Made by a program: the position numbers and the translations under genes
Notes under the pieces: model-generated
Database searches by the model: none
Seen by the model: only the letters and a program-made list of their open reading frames with translations
What the model was told of the DNA's origin: nothing
NCBI RefSeq assembly: GCF_024648825.1
Contig: NZ_JANBBE010000008.1
Span: 248,001-312,000 of the forward strand
DNA: 64,000 nt
Source of the DNA: Lentzea californiensis
Lineage (GTDB): Bacteria; Actinomycetota; Actinomycetes; Mycobacteriales; Pseudonocardiaceae
Direction of reading: 5' to 3'
Shown here: positions 59,658-64,000 of the stretch, piece after piece
Layout: each line of letters opens with the position of its first letter
How positions within the stretch are numbered: position 1 is the first letter of the stretch

Positions 59658-60857
59658 ATGACCAGCAGCAAGGTGAAGGAGGAGCACCCGCCGACGCTCT
59701 CCGCCCGCACCATGCGCAAGATCGAACGCGCGTCGGGCTCACTCGCGACCGCCAGCGTGGCCGAGATGGAGCGGCGCCTGCCGTGGTTCGCGCGGATGCC
59801 CCCCGACCAGCGCGCGAGCGTCCTGCTGCTGATCCAGAACGGCGTGGCCGGGTTCGTCGAGTGGCTGCACGACCGGCAGCAGGCGATCCGGCTGACCGCG
59901 GACGCGTTCCGCAGCGCCCCCAAGGACATCTCCCGCTGGGTCAGCCTGCGCCAGACCGTCGAGCTGGTCCGGATAGCGCTGGAGCTGTTCGAGGAGCAGA
60001 TGCCGCTGATGGCGGCGAACGAGGCGGAGCGCGCGCTGCTGATGGAGGGCGTACTGCGGTACGGGCGGGAGATCGCCTTCTCGGCCGCCACCTCCTACGC
60101 GGCCGCCGCCGAGGCACGCGGTGCCTGGGACGCGAGGCTGGAAGCGCTGGTCGTGGACGGTGTCGTGCGTGGCGATCCGGAGGAGTCGCTGCTGTCCCGT
60201 GCCGCCGCGCTCGGCTGGGACCCGGCGCTGGAGGCGACGGTGCTCGTCGGCAACCCCGGCGGCGAGGACCCGCCCGCGATCATCTACTCGGTGCGCAGCA
60301 AGGCCGCCCGCGCGGGCCGTCCGGTGCTGCTGTCCGTGCAGGGCTCACGGCTCGTCGTCGTGCTCGGCGGCCCGACGGAGACCGGCGAGGACGTGCTGGG
60401 CCGCATCTCGGAGGGCTTCGGCGAGGGCCCGGTCGTGGCAGGGCCGACCGTGGCCAGCCTCGCCGAGGCCCATCGCAGTGCGAGCGACGCGCTGAGCGGG
60501 TTGCGCGCCGTGGTGGGCTGGCCCGCCGCCCCTCGCCCCGTCCGCTCGCTCGACCTGCTGCCGGAACGGGCGCTGGCCGGCGACCCGGAGGCCGAGTGGC
60601 AGCTCGTCGACAGGGTCGCCCGGCCGCTGGAGGACGCGGGTGGCGCGCTGCTGGAGACCGTCGACGCCTTCCTGGAGGTCGGCGGCGTGCTGGAGACGTG
60701 CGCGAAAAGACTCTTCGTCCACCCGAACACGGTCAGATATCGTCTTCGGCGCGTTCAGGAAATGACGGGAAGAAATGCACATGACGCTCGAGACGCGCTT
60801 GTGCTTCGCGTCGCATTGTCTGTAGGACGCCTAGCGCGCTCCCGTGGCCTGTGGTAG
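59658..60857 (+). CDS. fasR: PucR-type regulator of fatty acid synthesis
   Basis: The 399-aa protein has a GGDEF-like/PucR middle part (VVVLGGPTETGEDVLGRISE) and a C-terminal PucR helix-turn-helix (FLEVGGVLETCAKRLFVHPN, TVRYRLRRVQEMTGRNAHDA). In Streptomyces the PucR-type activator FasR is encoded directly before fabD-fabH-acpP-fabF, and the same order is seen here. It probably activates the fab operon through a site in 60858-61051. ATG at 59658 is leaderless. Confidence 0.88.
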   Translation: MTSSKVKEEHPPTLSARTMRKIERASGSLATASVAEMERRLPWFARMPPDQRASVLLLIQNGVAGFVEWLHDRQQAIRLTADAFRSAPKDISRWVSLRQTVELVRIALELFEEQMPLMAANEAERALLMEGVLRYGREIAFSAATSYAAAAEARGAWDARLEALVVDGVVRGDPEESLLSRAAALGWDPALEATVLVGNPGGEDPPAIIYSVRSKAARAGRPVLLSVQGSRLVVVLGGPTETGEDVLGRISEGFGEGPVVAGPTVASLAEAHRSASDALSGLRAVVGWPAAPRPVRSLDLLPERALAGDPEAEWQLVDRVARPLEDAGGALLETVDAFLEVGGVLETCAKRLFVHPNTVRYRLRRVQEMTGRNAHDARDALVLRVALSVGRLARSRGLW

Positions 60858-60965
60858 CGAGCGAGCTGTGACGGAGTTCGCACACATCCGTTGGGGTGAG
60901 GACCAAACGACCCTCCGCAGCGCTGAGCTGCGCTTACGTCGCGGAGCGTTCACCTGACAGACACT

Positions 60966-60984
60966 TTTGTAGGGTCTCTACAAA
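60966..60984. promoter_or_regulatory. 19-bp dyad upstream of fabD, candidate FasR site
   Basis: TTTGTAG (60966-60972), five bases, CTACAAA (60978-60984): perfect 7-bp arms in the intergenic region before fabD. FasR is the obvious candidate to bind it. I could not compare it with a published consensus. Confidence 0.5.
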
Positions 60985-61051
60985 TACGATCGCAGTACTT
61001 CGTTCTTCACAGCATGGGGTGCGGGTGGGTTCACCAGCTTTAGTAATCGAC

Positions 61052-61981
61052 GTGATCGCACTCCTCGCGCCCGGACAAGGGTCCCAGACGCCCGGCATGC
61101 TCGCCCCCTGGCTCGAACTGGAGGGGGCCGAGAAGCAGGTGCGGACGTGGTCGGAGATCACGGGCCTGGACCTGGTGCGCCTCGGCACCACCGCGGAGGC
61201 CGACGAGATCGTCGACACCGCGATCACCCAGCCGCTGGTCGTGGCTCTCGCCGTGCTCGCGTTCGGTGAGCTGCGCCGCCGCGTCGAACTGCCCTCCGCC
61301 GTGATCGTCGGCGGCCACTCGGTCGGCGAACTCGCCGCCGCCGCGGTCGCGGGCGTCATCAGCGCCGACGACGCCGTCGCCCTGGCCGCCGTGCGCGGTG
61401 CCGCGATGGCGCAGGCGTGCGCCCTGGAGCCGACCGGCATGGCCGCGGTGCTCGGCGGCGACGAGCCGGAGGTGCTCGCCCGCCTGGAGGAGCTCGGCCT
61501 CGTGCCCGCCAACCGCAACGGCGCGGGCCAGATCGTCGCGGCCGGTCCGCACGCCGCGCTCGACGAGCTCGCGGCGAACCCGCCGGGCCCGGCGAAGATC
61601 CGCAAGCTTGCCGTCGCCGGCGCGTTCCACACCAAGTACATGGCGCCCGCGGAGGACGCGGTGCGCGCGCGTGCCGCCGAAGTCACCACGCACGACCCGT
61701 CGCTGCCGCTGGTGTCCAACAAGGACGGTCAGGTCGTCACCGAGGGCGCCGAGGTGCTGCGGCGCCTGGTCTCCCAGGTCACGAGCCCCGTTCGCTGGGA
61801 CCTCTGCCAGGCCACCTTCGTCGAGAAGGGCATCGCCGGCTCGGTCGAGCTGCCGCCCGCCGGTGTGCTGACGGGTCTCGCCAAGCGTGCGATGAAGGGC
61901 ACCGCGACCCTCGCTCTGAAGACGCCCGACCAGCTGGAGAAGGTCGCGGAGCTCTTCGACACCGCTGGAGCCGATAAGTGA
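61052..61981 (+). CDS. fabD: Malonyl-CoA:ACP transacylase
   Basis: The 309-aa protein starts IALLAPGQGSQTPGMLAPWL and has nucleophile Ser90 in VGGHSVGELAAAAVAG. It loads malonate on AcpP for fatty acid synthesis and often for polyketide synthases too. GTG at 61052 fits the family start. No ribosome binding site is evident; TAGTAA close upstream could be a -10 of a leaderless transcript. It overlaps fabH by four bases (GTGA). Confidence 0.95.
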   Translation: MIALLAPGQGSQTPGMLAPWLELEGAEKQVRTWSEITGLDLVRLGTTAEADEIVDTAITQPLVVALAVLAFGELRRRVELPSAVIVGGHSVGELAAAAVAGVISADDAVALAAVRGAAMAQACALEPTGMAAVLGGDEPEVLARLEELGLVPANRNGAGQIVAAGPHAALDELAANPPGPAKIRKLAVAGAFHTKYMAPAEDAVRARAAEVTTHDPSLPLVSNKDGQVVTEGAEVLRRLVSQVTSPVRWDLCQATFVEKGIAGSVELPPAGVLTGLAKRAMKGTATLALKTPDQLEKVAELFDTAGADK

Positions 61982-62955
61982 CGGCCTTCCAGGCCCCGCA
62001 GGCAGTCGCGGGTAGCCGCATCCTCGGTCTCGGCAGCTACCAGCCCGAGACCGTGGTGAGCAACCACGACCTCGCCCAGCGCATGGACACCTCGGACGAG
62101 TGGATCCGCGAGCGGGTCGGCATCGTCAACCGGCGGGTGGCGGCGAAGGACGAGGGCGTCGTCGACATGTCCGTCATCGCGGGCACCAAGGCGATCGAGG
62201 ACGCGGGCCTCACGCCCGCCGACATCGGCGGCATCATCGTGGCGACGTGCACCATGCCGTCGACCATCCCGAACGCCGCCGCCCAGATCGCCACCAAGAT
62301 CGGCATCCAGGCCGCGGCCGCGTTCGACCTGAACGCCGCGTGCGCGGGCTTCTGCTACGCCGTCGCGACGGCGGCGGACATCGTCCGCGGCGGCTCGGTG
62401 CGCAACATCCTCGTCATCGGCGCGGAGAAGCTCACCGACTGGACCCACCAGGACGACCGCTCGACCGCGATCATCTTCGCGGACGGCGCGGGTGCCGTCG
62501 TGGTCGGCGCCAGCGACACGAACGAGATCGGCCCCGTCGCCTGGGGCTCGGACGGCTCGATGTCCGAGGTCATCAGGATCGACGACCGCGACTCGTTCAT
62601 CCACCAGGAGGGCCAGACGGTCTTCCGGTGGGCGACCACGCAGATCGCACCGGTGGCGATCCGCGCAGCCGAACTCGCCGGGGTCGAACTGTCCGACGTG
62701 GACGTCTTCGCCCCGCACCAGGCGAACCTCAGGATCATCGAGGCGATCGCCAAGCGCCTGCGCAAGAATGGTGCGCGAGAGGACCTGAAGGTCGCTCGAG
62801 ACATCGTCGAATCCGGCAACACCTCCTCGGCCTCGATCCCCATGGCGCTGGACCACATGCGGTCGGCGGGCGAGATCTCCTCCGGAGACGTGGTGCTGAT
62901 GGTCGGTTTCGGCGCGGGCCTGTCCTACGCGGGGCAGGTGGTCCGGTGCCCGTGA
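61978..62955 (+). CDS. fabH: 3-oxoacyl-ACP synthase III
   Basis: The 325-aa condensing enzyme has catalytic Cys122 (FDLNAACAGFCYAVATA), His in FAPHQANLRI and Asn in VESGNTSSASIP. It starts fatty acid synthesis from acyl-CoA and malonyl-AcpP. GTG at 61978 overlaps the fabD stop. It is the intact reference against which the altered KSIII-like proteins at 4692 and 21564 can be read. Confidence 0.96.
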   Translation: MTAFQAPQAVAGSRILGLGSYQPETVVSNHDLAQRMDTSDEWIRERVGIVNRRVAAKDEGVVDMSVIAGTKAIEDAGLTPADIGGIIVATCTMPSTIPNAAAQIATKIGIQAAAAFDLNAACAGFCYAVATAADIVRGGSVRNILVIGAEKLTDWTHQDDRSTAIIFADGAGAVVVGASDTNEIGPVAWGSDGSMSEVIRIDDRDSFIHQEGQTVFRWATTQIAPVAIRAAELAGVELSDVDVFAPHQANLRIIEAIAKRLRKNGAREDLKVARDIVESGNTSSASIPMALDHMRSAGEISSGDVVLMVGFGAGLSYAGQVVRCP

Positions 62956-63001
62956 GTACCACCCAGAGTTTTTCCATCGTTTCAATCGAAAGGGAACTTC
63001 A

Positions 63002-63238
63002 GTGAGCGAGAACGTCCTGTCCGGCCTTGCCGAGATCGTCGAAGAGGTCGCCGGCGTTGCCGCCGACGACGTCACCGCTGACAAGTCCTTCGTGGACGAC
63101 CTCGACATCGACTCGCTGTCGATGGTCGAGATCGCCGTCCAGGCTGAGGACAAGTTCGGCGTGAAGATCCCGGACGACGAGCTGGCCAACCTCAAGACCG
63201 TTGGTGACGCGGTGAACTACATCACCAGCAACAAGTGA
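63002..63238 (+). CDS. acpP: Acyl carrier protein of fatty acid synthase
   Basis: The 78-aa protein has the phosphopantetheine site FVDDLDIDSLSMVEIAVQAE with Ser38. GTG at 63002 has GGGA upstream. It carries growing acyl chains in type II fatty acid synthesis and is coupled to fabF by a GTGA overlap. Confidence 0.96.
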   Translation: MSENVLSGLAEIVEEVAGVAADDVTADKSFVDDLDIDSLSMVEIAVQAEDKFGVKIPDDELANLKTVGDAVNYITSNK

Positions 63239-64000
63239 CTTCGGGCATCGAGGTCGTCATCACCGGGCTGGGTGCCACCACCCCGCTCGGTGGTGATGTC
63301 ACGTCCACCTGGGACGCGTTGCTGGCGGGCAAGAGCGGGGTCGGACCCATGACCCACGACTGGGTCGAGAAGTACGACCTGCCCGTCAAGATCGCGTCGC
63401 AGCTCGTGGTGGACCCGACCGAGGTGCTCCCCCGAGTAGAGGCACGCCGCCTGGACCGCTCCGAGCAGGTCGCCATCGTCGCGTCCCGCCAGGCGTGGTC
63501 CGACGCGGGCCACGACGACGACACCGTCGACCGCCAGCGCCTCGCCGTCATCATCGGCACGGGCATCGGCGGCGCGATCACCCTGCTGACCCAGGACGAC
63601 ATCCTGGAACAGCACGGCCTGCGCAAGGTGTCGCCGCTGACCGTCCCGATGCTGATGCCGAACGGCCCGGCCGCGCACGTGGGCCTGGAACTGAAGGCAC
63701 AGGCGGGCGTGCACGCCCCGGTCTCCGCCTGCGCGTCAGGCGCGGAAGCCATCGCGTGGGCGTACCGCATGATCATGGCCGGCGAAGCCGACGTGATCGT
63801 CGCAGGCGGCGCGGAAGCGTGCATCACGGCCATCCCGGTGGCGGGCTTCTCGCAGGCCCGCACCATGAGCACCCGCAACGACGAGCCGGAGAAGGCCTCA
63901 CGCCCGTTCGACACGGGCCGCGACGGCTTCGTCCTCGGCGAGGGCGCGGGCGTCATGGTCCTGGAACGCCGCGAGTTCGCGGAAGCCCGCGGCGCGAAGA
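63235..64000 (+). CDS. fabF: 3-oxoacyl-ACP synthase II (partial)
   Basis: The first 255 residues are visible: VVITGLGATTPLGGDVTSTW, nucleophile Cys in APVSACASGAEAIAWAYRM and RPFDTGRDGFVLGEGAGVMV. It elongates acyl chains on AcpP. The catalytic His residues lie beyond the window end. GTG at 63235 overlaps the acpP stop (GTGA). Confidence 0.95.
   Translation, partial: MTSGIEVVITGLGATTPLGGDVTSTWDALLAGKSGVGPMTHDWVEKYDLPVKIASQLVVDPTEVLPRVEARRLDRSEQVAIVASRQAWSDAGHDDDTVDRQRLAVIIGTGIGGAITLLTQDDILEQHGLRKVSPLTVPMLMPNGPAAHVGLELKAQAGVHAPVSACASGAEAIAWAYRMIMAGEADVIVAGGAEACITAIPVAGFSQARTMSTRNDEPEKASRPFDTGRDGFVLGEGAGVMVLERREFAEARGAK

Noticed and set aside
61978..63238. fabH and acpP as pathway-specific KSIII and ACP
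   Set aside because: They sit in the conserved fasR-fabD-fabH-acpP-fabF order with standard active sites, so they belong to primary fatty acid synthesis.

Overview
The window is high-GC actinobacterial DNA. The gene set points to a filamentous member of the Pseudonocardiaceae, of Lentzea or Saccharothrix type: many CYP107/CYP105-like P450s, SARP and LuxR regulators, a PucR regulator of FasR type beside fabD-fabH-acpP-fabF, homodimeric aceE next to a DUF3052 gene, and many leaderless or GTG-started genes. The genus is an inference from style, not from a search.

Left part (1-37.1 kb): an accessory, secondary-metabolite region. A C-terminal scrap of a DUF742-like gene is followed by two tandem-duplicated sensor kinases (237-4708). 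Then come a KSIII-like gene with Ser in place of the catalytic Cys plus a WrbA-like flavoprotein (4692-6292), a NarL-type response regulator (6401), and an operon of [2Fe-2S] ferredoxin, ActIII-like ketoreductase and ferredoxin reductase (7028-9364). After that: an alpha/beta hydrolase whose nucleophile is Ala (9536), P450 A with an SDR, a small beta-rich protein, a CurA-type reductase with P450 B, an epoxide hydrolase with an exporter, P450 C, an NmrA-like protein, a secreted relative of the small protein, a stand-alone carrier protein with a second KSIII-like enzyme (21330-22604), a stand-alone adenylation enzyme (22654-24132), a third small beta-rich protein, a second exporter, a group D flavin monooxygenase, and SnoaL-like and SRPBCC proteins. 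A SARP gene lies in one operon with ilvB-ilvN (29107-31914). A second kinase and a paralogous response regulator follow (32299-34193).

My reading is that an amino acid is activated by the adenylation enzyme, held on the carrier protein, possibly oxidised by a P450 fed by the local ferredoxin system, and moved by the KSIII-like enzyme. The acetohydroxyacid synthase may supply a branched-chain precursor, and the SARP may act through 11-bp-spaced repeats seen before several genes. No KS-alpha/beta pair, PKS module or condensation domain is present, so the scaffold must be made elsewhere or by other chemistry. The product is unknown.

Middle part (34.4-47.5 kb): a degenerate SDR, a TetR regulator with a near-perfect 28-bp operator facing a two-gene operon, lipA, an unusual repeat and palindrome cluster after lipA, a nine-gene envelope-stress type operon (ECF sigma factor, a zinc-finger/Asp23 fusion, further Asp23 proteins, membrane anchors), csbD-like, a saccharopine-dehydrogenase-like enzyme, a GNAT, a fourth P450, tRNA-Val(TAC), an AhpE-type peroxiredoxin and a DUF3052 gene.

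Right part (47.7-64 kb): core metabolism. aceE has a possible overlapping leader ORF. It is followed by a DUF4279-GNAT fusion, a secreted zinc carboxypeptidase coupled to a PnuC-like transporter, a beta-propeller phytase, an AlkZ-like winged-helix protein, a nucleotidyltransferase with an altered signature loop, a membrane channel-like protein, a secreted alpha/beta hydrolase, and fasR-fabD-fabH-acpP-fabF (the last cut by the window edge). At least six genes share the arrangement TANNNT-N6-start codon with no ribosome binding site, which I read as leaderless promoters.
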